A DNA stretch of 54,769 nucleotides from Candidatus Zymogenus saltonus (GTDB taxonomy: Bacteria; Desulfobacterota; Zymogenia; Zymogenales; Zymogenaceae). The notes under the pieces were generated by a model that worked only from the letters and a program-made list of their open reading frames with translations, did no database searches and was not told where the DNA came from. How positions within the stretch are numbered: position 1 is the stretch's first letter; the number at the start of each line of letters is the position of its first letter. This document shows positions 1-7,465 of the stretch, piece after piece. A program made the position numbers and the translations under genes. The stretch spans positions 1-54,769 of the forward strand of contig JAFGIX010000007.1 of assembly GCA_016929395.1 (NCBI GenBank), in the 5' to 3' direction.

Positions 1-77
1 ATTGCCTCTCCTTTCTAATTTGGAGAACAGTACCATCTTACATCCAACTATCCCCCTTGTCTACTTTTTGGGGTCCA

Positions 78-335
78 TTACACTATTCCACTCTCGTATA
101 AAGTTCTAAAAGGGATAATGTTTTTCATCTCAAGAGCATACATATCATCATCTACTAGACCACTACTTCCTGTGGCAAATTTGGAGTTATTCGGATAATA
201 AGCAGCACCCATCGAAACCTCAGCGTCCGGATGCTTTTTAATAAATTCCTCGATAGTAATCGAATACGCTGCCGTGGTATTTAGTAGAATCAGGAAAGCA
301 ATAATTATATAAAGCGATCCTTTGGCAAACTTCAT
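78..335 (-). CDS. Small secreted protein of unknown function
   Basis: An 85-residue protein with a clear signal peptide: a Lys-containing start, a hydrophobic stretch at about residues 7-22 and a likely cleavage after Ala-Tyr-Ser near residue 25. The mature part is about 60 residues, soluble, without cysteines or repeats, and I recognise no family. A strong AAGGAG ribosome-binding site lies 7 bases before the ATG, which supports a real gene. The upstream region, read on the minus strand, has TTGAAC at 391-396 followed by an AT-rich spacer and a TAATGA/GATAAT -10-like box, so it may be transcribed alone. Function unknown; probably periplasmic. Confidence 0.7.
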   Translation of the reverse strand: MKFAKGSLYIIIAFLILLNTTAAYSITIEEFIKKHPDAEVSMGAAYYPNNSKFATGSSGLVDDDMYALEMKNIIPFRTLYESGIV

Positions 336-719
336 TTTTAGCTCCTTAAGAGATTTTTTTTACCTTTTCATTATCACATTTTTTTAATATGTTCAATCGT
401 TATATTCAGTTTCACCACCGAAACGCCTCCGTATATTCTTCCCGACCCTCCACTCCCAATCCATGCTCAACGGATGGCGACGTCATGCGCCTGGTTTTCG
501 GTGCCTGAGGTTCAAACCATCTCGTCCCGACCATTCTTTCAAGGGGTTGCGGTTTTTTCCGCTACCCCATTTTTTTATACTTACCGAGAAAAAACAGGAA
601 ACATGGAGAGGCGCTTCGGATCAAGTCCGCTGGAATCCCTTGACACAGCGGGCGTCTTGATGTTAAGTTCGTACCAAGTGGTTTTTATTCCTTATTGGTA
701 AAATCGGGAGACCCCTTCG
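336..719. other. Intergenic region between divergent genes
   Basis: No gene is supported here. It should carry the divergent promoters of the small secreted protein (minus) and the phosphatidyltransferase (plus). On the plus strand TTGACA at 640-645 is followed 17 bases later by TTAAGT, a weak -10. The short open frames in this stretch have Arg/Phe/Pro-rich translations and no ribosome-binding sites. Confidence 0.4.
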
Positions 720-1478
720 ATGCCTCGATATTCCCTGGACGACGTGAGAGAGGTTGTGCTTTTGGACAGCTGGTGGGGGAGATACTTCCTTGACCCTATC
801 TCCATACGGCTCACGTGGCTTATCGCCAACTTCACGAGGCTCTCCCCCAACGCGGTGACGTTTTTCTCCTTTCTCTTCGCCCTTGTGTCCGCGTACTTGT
901 TCTACAGGGGAGAAAGGCTGTTTTTAGTAGCAGGGGCGGTCGTATACGAGTTCGGATTTATCCTCGACACCGTCGACGGAAAGCTGGCACGCCTGACGGG
1001 AAAGTCCTCCACGGCCGGCGCCTTTCTGGACGTCTATCTCGACAATATCAGCGTCTTTCTGAACCTCTTCGCCCTGGTCATGGGCCGGTTTTTGATCTCG
1101 GGCGAGAAGAAATACATCATCGTGGGCCTTATCTATATCTTCGTCCATTTCCTGCAGATCCTGTCGAAATACCAGGCCCTTCATTTCCTGGGGAGGGGAT
1201 ACAAACAGGAATTCTACGGCGGGGAGAGAGCCGATGTAGGAAAGAATTTGTTCGCCTCCATAAAAGGTTTTTTCGCAAGGAGGAAGTTGAGCATGGTGCT
1301 CTTTTCCACCGTCGAGGGGGAGGCGATCGTATTTTTCATAGGACCCCTGACGGGCCTCGTTTTTGAATCCATACTGGTATCCCTCGTTCTTGTCTTTCTG
1401 TTTTTCATATTGAAGTCGATCCTATTCTTCAAAAGCTCGATGGCCCTGGACAGGAAGGAACGACCGGCGGATAAATGA
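720..1478 (+). CDS. CDP-alcohol phosphatidyltransferase family protein
   Basis: A 252-residue integral membrane enzyme. The family transfers a phosphate-linked alcohol from a CDP-activated donor or acceptor during phospholipid or polar-head-group synthesis. The signature D-x2-D-G-x2-A-R-x8-G-x3-D-x3-D is complete at about residues 81-106 (begins DTVDGKLAR, ends at the Asp of DVYLD), so the Mg-binding catalytic residues are intact. Several hydrophobic segments flank it (about 30-75, 110-150, 195-240). The ATG follows a GGGAG site. It faces the cytidylyltransferase gene at 1860-2411, which could supply a CDP-activated substrate. The exact alcohol cannot be read from sequence; phosphatidylglycerol, inositol-type and choline/ethanolamine-type enzymes share this motif. 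Confidence 0.9.
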   Translation: MPRYSLDDVREVVLLDSWWGRYFLDPISIRLTWLIANFTRLSPNAVTFFSFLFALVSAYLFYRGERLFLVAGAVVYEFGFILDTVDGKLARLTGKSSTAGAFLDVYLDNISVFLNLFALVMGRFLISGEKKYIIVGLIYIFVHFLQILSKYQALHFLGRGYKQEFYGGERADVGKNLFASIKGFFARRKLSMVLFSTVEGEAIVFFIGPLTGLVFESILVSLVLVFLFFILKSILFFKSSMALDRKERPADK

Positions 1479-1859
1479 TCCGGGATTGATCGATTGATCG
1501 GGCTTACGGGCCGCCGCCAAAGGGCGTTCGTAAATGGATAGATGCACCAACAACCTTTTACCTTCGCCAAGGCTGCGAACGCCGAGAGCATCTCAGAGGA
1601 CAGCGATAATCTCTTTATTGCGGGTCGGACCTCAATAGGGCGTCATCTCAGGGCGGGATCGGATCGGGAAATAGGTTTGGTGAAATCCCTGAATTTCTCA
1701 CCTGCCAATTCCACTGACTTCAAATTCCGACGAATAGACGAATGATATATGTACTGTGGGTCATGGCTCTTCCTCATTCTGTCAGGATGTTTCGGTTTGT
1801 CCATCTCAACGGGAGGTCCATGACCCGTCACTTTTCGACGCTTTAGTGACCGAAGTGTT
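1479..1859. other. Intergenic region between convergent genes
   Basis: No gene supported. It lies between convergently transcribed genes. The only structure I see is a long-armed inverted repeat of 9 bp, GGGTCATGG at 1758-1766 and CCATGACCC at 1818-1826, separated by 51 bases. It has no adjacent T-run, so it is not a convincing intrinsic terminator. Confidence 0.4.
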
Positions 1860-2411
1860 TTAGGAAAACAGGAGCTTGATGTCTTCCTCGGTGAGGTCCA
1901 GCTCCTCCCCCTTCTCGTCCAACAGTTTTTTCAGCCTTTCCTTTTTCGCCTGGATCTCTTCTCTCGTCTCTACGAGTATCTGGTTTATCATGGTTGACGA
2001 GGTCCCCTTGGTGTACGGGAAGTAGATGATCTTGACGCCCACTTTCTCGAACTGCCCCTCGATTTTTTTCCACTTGTCCGATTCGTACCAGTCGTCCCCT
2101 ACGAACATGACGTTGAACTTGAGCTTTTTGAACGCCTCGATCTTGTCCATGGTGTCCTGGGCGACCACCACATCGACGTATCTGATGGCCCGGACAATCT
2201 CGCAGCGCTCGACGAAGGGGATGACCGCCTTCTTCTTCTTGTAATCCATAAGGAGCTCGTCGGTGGTGACGCCGACTATCAGCTTGTCGCAGAGGCGCTT
2301 GGCGTTTCTCAGGATGTTGAGATGTCCGATATGGAAGAGGTCGAAAACACCCGTGGTGTATCCGATGACGTCCGACTTTTTCTTCTTCATTTTTTTAAGA
2401 TTCCAGATCAT
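1860..2411 (-). CDS. Cytidylyltransferase-like protein (TagD/CCT family)
   Basis: A 183-residue nucleotidyltransferase of the cytidylyltransferase-like family, which makes CDP-alcohols such as CDP-glycerol or CDP-ethanolamine from CTP and a phosphorylated alcohol. The HxGH motif is HIGH at about residue 27, preceded by GVFDLF. The C-terminal nucleotide-binding motif (RTxGISTT in TagD) appears as YTKGTSST around residue 138. A Lys/Glu-rich tail of about 30 residues follows. It is the third gene of a minus-strand operon, starting 5 bases after the DUF362 stop codon and lacking a strong ribosome-binding site, so reinitiation is likely. An alternative start is the Met at residue 8. Substrate unknown; adenylyltransferases of the same fold are an alternative. 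Confidence 0.85.
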   Translation of the reverse strand: MIWNLKKMKKKKSDVIGYTTGVFDLFHIGHLNILRNAKRLCDKLIVGVTTDELLMDYKKKKAVIPFVERCEIVRAIRYVDVVVAQDTMDKIEAFKKLKFNVMFVGDDWYESDKWKKIEGQFEKVGVKIIYFPYTKGTSSTMINQILVETREEIQAKKERLKKLLDEKGEELDLTEEDIKLLFS

Positions 2412-2416
2412 TTAAA

Positions 2417-3628
2417 TTATCTATGTAATGCGATGTTTTCCCAGCCATGCGGCGGCATGAATCTCAGGTACTCGTTTGAGCTGTCGAAAAAATCCTCCGC
2501 AATAAAATCCTCCGATATAACCTCGATGTCGTTTAGGGCAATATTTCTCTGATTGATAAGGTAATCGAGATACTTGATCTTTCCTATATCGAAGTCCATC
2601 AGCCTCGCCGCCGCGCAGTCAGCGGCCAGGAGGTCTTCCGAGGCGATCAGGACGTTCGCGCGCCTATTCTGCGGGCAGAACGGGCCGTTTTTTTCACCTG
2701 CTACTATCCCGTCGATTACGGTGAATGTCCTCCCGACCCTTTCGGCAAAGGCGTTGTAGATGTCGACGACCATACGCCACGCCGTGTCGTTTCCGTGCCA
2801 CGCGCCCCTGTGGGTCACCTTTTGGCGCTTGCTTTTCAGCCACGACATAAAGTCGGGATATTCATCCCCCCCAATCATCGGGAAGCCGACCCGCCAGTGG
2901 ACGAGATAGTTCTTGACCGAGTTCGTCCCCACAAGCCCTTTTATGTTCAGGGTTGCCCCGACCTTTCTGTGGGTCTTCAATTTCGGGATCGAGATATATG
3001 CATCGGCGTTTATAATCGAGTTGGAAAAGGAGTACTCGTGCCTCCTGCCGAAGTGGTGGAGCACCGTCTCCCAGCGGCTGTCGAAGACGCCCCGGTAGAG
3101 AAGGGGGGTAACGTCGTAAAAGAGTGACTTCCTGCCCAGGTTTACGGTGGTGAAGCCGAGTGGATCGCCCGGCTGTTTTTTCATCTTTGATTTCTTCCCG
3201 TAGTCCTTGAGGTCAGTGCAGACGAGGGGCCTGAGGTCCACGATCCGGCATCTTATGTCGGTCATCTTTTCCAGGTCGTCCAGCCTGACGAGGTCCCTCA
3301 GTCTTGAGAAGTCGGCATCTATGGAGGGATTGTCGCCGATGATGATCTCGCCCCTTCCGCCGAGCGCCTTAGCGACGTAATCGACCACCCCCCTTATGAC
3401 CGACGGGTGGGTGATGACGGAATAGACATCCCCCTTTTTGTCAAAGTCGCACGACTTCCTGTACTCGTGGGCCACCCAGTTCGGCTTTATGAATACCGTG
3501 TCGTTGGGCCTTACGATATGTCCGAGGGGATTTTCGCGGTCGTACCCGAGCATCCGAAACATATCGGCGAGGGCTTCGGAGACATCCTTGATGTTGTAAC
3601 CTTCGACTCTCTTTAGGGCTACTTTCAT
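2417..3628 (-). CDS. DUF362 domain-containing protein
   Basis: A 403-residue cytoplasmic protein that looks like the DUF362 family: an N-terminal KVALKRVEGY strand, 'VFIKPNWV' near residue 45, 'HPSVIRGVVDYV' near 93, and a central 'SIPKLKTHRKVGATLNIKGLVG' type segment near 213-235. The biochemical activity of DUF362 proteins is poorly known, and this one lacks the ferredoxin domain some members carry. Its start overlaps the stop of the asparagine-synthase-like gene by 4 bases (ATGA), and the cytidylyltransferase follows after 5 bases. All three are therefore probably made from one mRNA and act in one pathway. I infer a role in modifying or handling the same small molecule, but the sequence does not show which. 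Confidence 0.85.
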   Translation of the reverse strand: MKVALKRVEGYNIKDVSEALADMFRMLGYDRENPLGHIVRPNDTVFIKPNWVAHEYRKSCDFDKKGDVYSVITHPSVIRGVVDYVAKALGGRGEIIIGDNPSIDADFSRLRDLVRLDDLEKMTDIRCRIVDLRPLVCTDLKDYGKKSKMKKQPGDPLGFTTVNLGRKSLFYDVTPLLYRGVFDSRWETVLHHFGRRHEYSFSNSIINADAYISIPKLKTHRKVGATLNIKGLVGTNSVKNYLVHWRVGFPMIGGDEYPDFMSWLKSKRQKVTHRGAWHGNDTAWRMVVDIYNAFAERVGRTFTVIDGIVAGEKNGPFCPQNRRANVLIASEDLLAADCAAARLMDFDIGKIKYLDYLINQRNIALNDIEVISEDFIAEDFFDSSNEYLRFMPPHGWENIALHR

Positions 3629-4662
3629 AGTTCGTGAATATCCAGGAATCTCTCAAGGCAGTACAGGAGCCATCTCTGGTCGCCGGTAAACTTGGTCATG
3701 TCGAGGTCATCCATAAATTCGCCCCGCTTGGGCCCTTCCCAGTCGGAGAGCCACCGATCCATCGGCCGGGCGAAAGGTATCTTTTCCGGCACCTCGAGGT
3801 CTCTGTAAATATCCTTGAAGATCTTTCTAAGAATGTATTTGCTTTCTCCCCCCCTGATCCTCGCTATGTCGAGGGGCGCATCGAGAAGAAGCCGCTCGTA
3901 GGGCGCCATGATTTCGCACCCCCCGCAGTGGATGGCGTTGTCAAAGGCCTGGATGACACCGAAGCCGTGGACTATCTTGAGAAAGCGTATAACATCGATC
4001 CGGTCTCCGGTTCTGTAGTCTTCGTAGGTGTCGAGCATGGAGACCGGTTTTTTGGCGACGCCTTTGGGCTTAACGAAGGTGTAGCGCTCGACGAACTCGT
4101 CAAACGTCCAGTCCCTGGAGAGGAGCTTGTCCAGTCCGCCGAAGGTGGAGTCGGCGCCGTTTCCCAGTATGAGGTTCTTGATGCCGTTTTCCTTGGCCCT
4201 GAGGGTGCTCTTGAAGAGGCCAACCTCCACGGCGTGAAGGGGGGACTTCTTGTTCTTCATCAGGTAGTCGCCGTATTCGAGGTAATCGTCCCAGGTCACG
4301 TCTATGACTGTGTGGTCGAGTCCGCATCTTTCGGCGTATATCTTTGCGGTCATGCTCTCGTCGACGGCGTTATCAGCGACGAAGCGGACGGTATAAGTGG
4401 GGGTGTCTTTGGGGAGGAGGGCCGCCAGGATCGCGGAGTCGATCCCGCTGCTCAGAAGGAGGCCGGTGTCTTTTTTCAGCTCCTCCGCCAGGATCGCCTT
4501 TAGAGCCTCCAAGACATCTTCGGAACTCTTGACCTTGAAGAGGTCCGATTCCTCTACCTCCGGAAACTTCGGGACCAATCCCTCGCCCCAGCCGATCCCC
4601 TTTTTCACTATATAGCGAAACGCCAGATAGGAGCTGAAAGAGAAGTCCTTGTCTATGACCAT
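3625..4662 (-). CDS. Asparagine-synthase-related ATP pyrophosphatase (no glutaminase domain)
   Basis: A 345-residue protein corresponding to the C-terminal synthetase half of class-B asparagine synthetases. The ATP-binding PP-loop is SSGIDS at about residues 72-77, and the region 'GNGADSTFGG' near 178 matches the conserved acceptor-side loop. The N-terminal Ntn glutaminase with its Cys2 is absent: the protein begins with a short non-homologous stretch. It must therefore use ammonia or another amine, or work with a separate amidotransferase. Family members adenylate a carboxylate and form an amide. It is first in the operon with the DUF362 and cytidylyltransferase genes. An inverted repeat at 4689-4709 lies 27 bases upstream. 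True asparagine synthesis seems less likely than amide formation on a specialised substrate. Confidence 0.85.
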   Translation of the reverse strand: MVIDKDFSFSSYLAFRYIVKKGIGWGEGLVPKFPEVEESDLFKVKSSEDVLEALKAILAEELKKDTGLLLSSGIDSAILAALLPKDTPTYTVRFVADNAVDESMTAKIYAERCGLDHTVIDVTWDDYLEYGDYLMKNKKSPLHAVEVGLFKSTLRAKENGIKNLILGNGADSTFGGLDKLLSRDWTFDEFVERYTFVKPKGVAKKPVSMLDTYEDYRTGDRIDVIRFLKIVHGFGVIQAFDNAIHCGGCEIMAPYERLLLDAPLDIARIRGGESKYILRKIFKDIYRDLEVPEKIPFARPMDRWLSDWEGPKRGEFMDDLDMTKFTGDQRWLLYCLERFLDIHEL

Positions 4663-4688
4663 AGCGATTCACTCTTACAGTTTTGATA

Positions 4689-4709
4689 TTCAATTCTGTC
4701 GGAATTGAA
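4689..4709. promoter_or_regulatory. Inverted repeat, possible operator
   Basis: Perfect 8-bp arms TTCAATTC and GAATTGAA separated by 5 bases. It sits just upstream of the asparagine-synthase-like gene and could be a repressor site for the three-gene operon. No T-run follows, so it is not an intrinsic terminator. Confidence 0.35.
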
Positions 4710-4802
4710 CCAGTTGCCGGGTGAGCCGGAAGAAGTTGAGTTCCCGGATAAATAATCCTTCATACCTGAATGTATTTTATCAAATCAAGGGGTGAAAGGA
4801 AA

Positions 4803-4974
4803 GTGAAAAAGTTAAGACTCAATCCAGACCCTTACTGACGTTGGAGCGACCGTTGCGGCCCTTGTCAAGTTGGCTTTTTTTGCTGGTTATACTTGGTTTG
4901 TCGGAAAATGGCATGGAGGAGGTGCGGCGCAAAAATATTCGGCAGGGCAAAATATTTTTGCACAATGTAGATAG
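4803..4974 (+). pseudogene. Possible frameshifted small membrane peptide
   Basis: A GTG at 4803 after a GGGG/AAGGA-type site opens a frame (VKKLRLNPD...) that stops at 4836-4838. From 4816 a +1 frame runs open to the stop at 4972-4974 without its own start. It encodes a hydrophobic, Gly-rich segment including LVKLAFFAGYTWFVGKW and GGGAAQKYSAGQ. The second part looks like a transmembrane peptide rather than random sequence. The two parts use overlapping bases, so one simple frameshift does not cleanly join them. This may be a decayed small gene or chance. No neighbour suggests a function. Confidence 0.2.
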
Positions 4975-5107
4975 AGCGTATTTTCATAACTGCTTGAAAT
5001 AATTGAATAAATAGCAATAGAGCTAAATTCTACGATTTCAGGCTGAATTAGTCGGGAAAACCGAAAATACCTAAAGATATCAGGCAGATACAATTTGTTG
5101 GAAATAA

Positions 5108-5124
5108 TGGCAAAAATTTTGCAT
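5108..5124 (+). promoter_or_regulatory. Sigma-54 promoter (-24/-12)
   Basis: TGGCAAAAATTTTGCAT: the -24 GG (5109-5110) and -12 GC (5121-5122) are separated by exactly 10 bases, and TGGCA and TTGCA both match the consensus. It lies 82 bases before the ATG at 5206. The NtrC-family activator encoded at 11911-13317 is the obvious candidate partner. Confidence 0.7.
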
Positions 5125-5205
5125 ATGTAATAGAAGATGGATGCTTTTAAAATCCTTGAACTGACAACCTTTTTTAAAAGGTTTAGAAAATTGAGGAGAA
5201 ATAAA

Positions 5206-6306
5206 ATGAAAAAACTGATTAAGAAAAGGATGCTTCTTTTCTTCATGCTTTTCGTCTTCCTGACGGCAATCACTGTAACTACGGCCGTTATAGCGCAGGA
5301 TGCAACGGATCCGGGTACGTCGACGGGAACGACCGATGTTGCGGATTCTACCGGTACGACGGATACCACGGACTCCAACGACATAACGGAAGATACTTCT
5401 AAAGACGTGAACTGGAACAACGCGCAGCTTGAGAAGGCGGAAAACCTCGCAGAGGCGGCGGTGTCTCCCGTGGATGAGGCTCAGTCAGATCTAGATGAAG
5501 CCAACAGCGCATTGGCAGCGGCCGAGGAGAATCTTGCGGCGGTGAGTGCGGATCCCAATTCTACACCGGAGGCTATCGCTGCCGCTGAGGATGCGGTGAA
5601 CAGCGCAAAGACGGACGTTGAGACCGCCACGGCCGCGGTGGAAGAGGCCCAGGCAAACAAGGATGCGGCGGAAGCGGCGCTTTCAGACCTTGAAGAGGCA
5701 AAGGCCGCTGTTGTTGCGGCGGAGGAAGCCCTGGCGGCTTTACAAACTGATCCGAATGCCGCACCGGAAGATATTGCCGCGGCGGAGGCGGCTCTGAGCG
5801 ATGCCAAGGCGAACCTCGCAGATGCGGAGACTACGGCCGATGAAGCCGTGGCGAAAGTGGGCGCCGTAAGTGTAGATACGATCAAGGGGATGCGCGAGGA
5901 TGGACTGGGATGGGGGGTGATTTGCCATGAACTCGGAATTCATCCGAGCGCCCTCGGCCTCAGGAAGGGACAGGATAAAGAGGGTTTTATGGCCAAAACC
6001 ATGGGAAAGGTTAAGGCCGGTTTCGTAAACACGGTAAGAAATACGGTAAAGGCCGTAAAGGAGAATAAGTCGACGATCTACGGCCAGTCAAAGAAGGACA
6101 GCAACAAAACGGATGTAGCGAATTCAAACAACGCAAACAAGGGAAAGAACGCAAACAGTAACAACAGTAATAGCAGTAACAACGGCAACAACGGCAACGG
6201 CAACGGCGGCGGCAACGGCGGCGGAAACGGGGGCGGAAACGGCGGCGGAAACGGAGGCGGCAACGGCGGCGGCAACGGCGGCGGAAACGGAGGCGGACAT
6301 AAATAG
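5206..6306 (+). CDS. Secreted Ala-rich coiled-coil protein with (GGGN)n tail
   Basis: I place the start at ATG 5206, because a GAGGAG site lies just upstream and the resulting 366-residue protein begins with a good signal peptide (Lys-rich start, hydrophobic to about residue 30, cleavage near AQD). A Thr/Asp-rich linker follows. Then comes an Ala/Glu-rich helical region (about 60-215) with two related units, seen in the pair DPNSTPEAIAAAEDAV and DPNAAPEDIAAAEAAL. A small conserved-looking module around 'DGLGWGVICHELGIHPSALGL' (about 225-245) follows, and finally an Asn/Ser/Gly tail ending in eight GGGN-type repeats and HK. Probably extracellular or periplasmic; function unknown. A sigma-54 promoter precedes it and a terminator follows. 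Confidence 0.85.
   Translation: MKKLIKKRMLLFFMLFVFLTAITVTTAVIAQDATDPGTSTGTTDVADSTGTTDTTDSNDITEDTSKDVNWNNAQLEKAENLAEAAVSPVDEAQSDLDEANSALAAAEENLAAVSADPNSTPEAIAAAEDAVNSAKTDVETATAAVEEAQANKDAAEAALSDLEEAKAAVVAAEEALAALQTDPNAAPEDIAAAEAALSDAKANLADAETTADEAVAKVGAVSVDTIKGMREDGLGWGVICHELGIHPSALGLRKGQDKEGFMAKTMGKVKAGFVNTVRNTVKAVKENKSTIYGQSKKDSNKTDVANSNNANKGKNANSNNSNSSNNGNNGNGNGGGNGGGNGGGNGGGNGGGNGGGNGGGNGGGHK
6202..6297 (+). repeat. GGGN-coding tandem repeat
   Basis: A 12-base unit (aac ggc ggc ggc, with gga/ggg third-base variants) repeated about eight times, encoding the Gly-Gly-Gly-Asn tail of the secreted protein. The synonymous variation between units means the protein repeat is older than a recent slippage event. 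Confidence 0.85.
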
Positions 6307-6353
6307 AACTCCTTTCTGAAACAGGCAAAGAATATATTGCTTCAATCTTATAT

Positions 6354-6390
6354 GGCCCATTGTTTACATCGAAATAATGGGCCTTTTTTT
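6354..6390 (+). terminator. Intrinsic terminator
   Basis: Perfect 8-bp stem GGCCCATT (6354-6361) with AATGGGCC (6376-6383), a 14-base loop, and seven Ts directly after. It ends the transcript of the secreted GGGN protein. Confidence 0.85.
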
Positions 6391-6572
6391 GAGTTTTTTT
6401 GGTGATATCCTTTAATCACATATTGATTGAATCATGATTGACGAAGCTTAAAGCAATTAGCTGGAAAAATCTCCGGGATTGTGGTAAAAAAGATATTAAC
6501 AGCAAATTGGTAAACAAAAGATCGGTCGGGGGTGGATTATTGATGGAGTTTGACAAATAAAGGAGACAATTG

Positions 6573-7397
6573 ATGGTAACTCGAAGAGATAAAGGGGCTA
6601 AGGTTAAAAAGAAAAGCATCGGAACAACCCCTGGGCGGATTGTGAGGATTGTTTCTCTCGTGGCGGGATTTGTCCTTCTCGGGACGATATTTCTGATGAT
6701 TGTCATTCCCAGGGAGAGGGGAACCGTAGCGCCGCCTGCAGGGGATTTTTCTGCCAAAGACGGGGCCGCCGAAAAGATTAAGGAGAACGAGACGAAGGAA
6801 GCTCCAGAGACGGATGACGACAACACGGTAATCGAAGACAGTGAGGAGCCTGCCGAGTTGGGAGAGGAGGAAGTAGATGCGGACAAGGATGTGGTGGGGG
6901 AGGAGAAGGGAATACCCGATTTTTCCGGGGTCTACACGGGAACCGGTGAAAGCGAAACCGCCGACTCAAAGACGGTGTGGGAGGTTTCGATGGAGCTTTC
7001 CGGAGACAGCTATGTATACATAGAGGGTAAGGTCAATCACGTAGAGGACACTGTAAAAGGGACCGGCAGTGGGATGGAATTTACTATTTCGGAAAACAGT
7101 GTTGAGCTGAAGATCTCCGCTACGGACAAAGACGATATCTTGATTTCGAGTAGATTCGATAAGAACACGGTCAATATCTTTTCGCTCAACGAGCAGAGGC
7201 AGTTTTTCCTTTACGTCACTCCAAAGAAGGTAAATATCAATACGGTTTTATTGCGCGAAAAACTGCCGTCCGTAAAGGAACACACGCCGTTGATTGATAT
7301 GTCAGGTTTTATGAAAGAGGACGGAGATGTTGTGGGGATGTTGCGTTCTCCGTTCGTACCGATGGTGGAATACAGTTTAGAGCTCGTTGGTGATTGA
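6573..7397 (+). CDS. Membrane-anchored protein of unknown function
   Basis: A 274-residue protein, starting at ATG 6573 because AGGAG at 6561-6565 is well spaced from it (a TTG one codon earlier is also open). It has a basic cytoplasmic N-terminus and one transmembrane helix at about residues 25-48. An acidic low-complexity linker (about 60-108, rich in Glu/Asp) follows, then a beta-rich extracytoplasmic domain beginning at 'DFSGVYTGTGES'. No cysteines or known catalytic motif are visible. Its gene stops 68 bases before the PotD-like lipoprotein gene on the same strand, so it may belong to the same sensing unit. I do not recognise the family. Confidence 0.75.
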   Translation: MVTRRDKGAKVKKKSIGTTPGRIVRIVSLVAGFVLLGTIFLMIVIPRERGTVAPPAGDFSAKDGAAEKIKENETKEAPETDDDNTVIEDSEEPAELGEEEVDADKDVVGEEKGIPDFSGVYTGTGESETADSKTVWEVSMELSGDSYVYIEGKVNHVEDTVKGTGSGMEFTISENSVELKISATDKDDILISSRFDKNTVNIFSLNEQRQFFLYVTPKKVNINTVLLREKLPSVKEHTPLIDMSGFMKEDGDVVGMLRSPFVPMVEYSLELVGD

Positions 7398-7465
7398 TAC
7401 TATTGCCAATTATCTGGGCGAGATGATGTTTAAGCCGGGAGAGGCTCATATAAAGGAGGGAAGAA

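Larger units (their letters stand above)
4663..5205. other. Long intergenic region with sigma-54 promoter
   Basis: Between the divergent ligase operon and the secreted protein gene at 5206. It holds the inverted repeat at 4689-4709, a possible broken small peptide gene at 4803-4974, an AT-rich stretch at about 4975-5100 and the sigma-54 promoter at 5108-5124. The AT-rich stretch is where activator or IHF sites would be expected. I found no c-di-GMP riboswitch signature. Confidence 0.5.

Noticed and set aside
516-530. tRNA-like T-loop GGTTCAAACC
   Set aside because: The flanking bases do not form a T-stem, and no acceptor, D or anticodon stems can be drawn.
4975-5205. c-di-GMP (GEMM) riboswitch, common before surface genes in deltaproteobacteria
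   Set aside because: None of the conserved GEMM sequence blocks is present here or before the pilin operon.
4887-5420. Long minus-strand open frame across the start of the secreted protein gene
   Set aside because: It is antisense to a gene with signal peptide, ribosome-binding site, promoter and terminator; its Val/Ser-rich start is the mirror of the Thr/Asp-rich linker.
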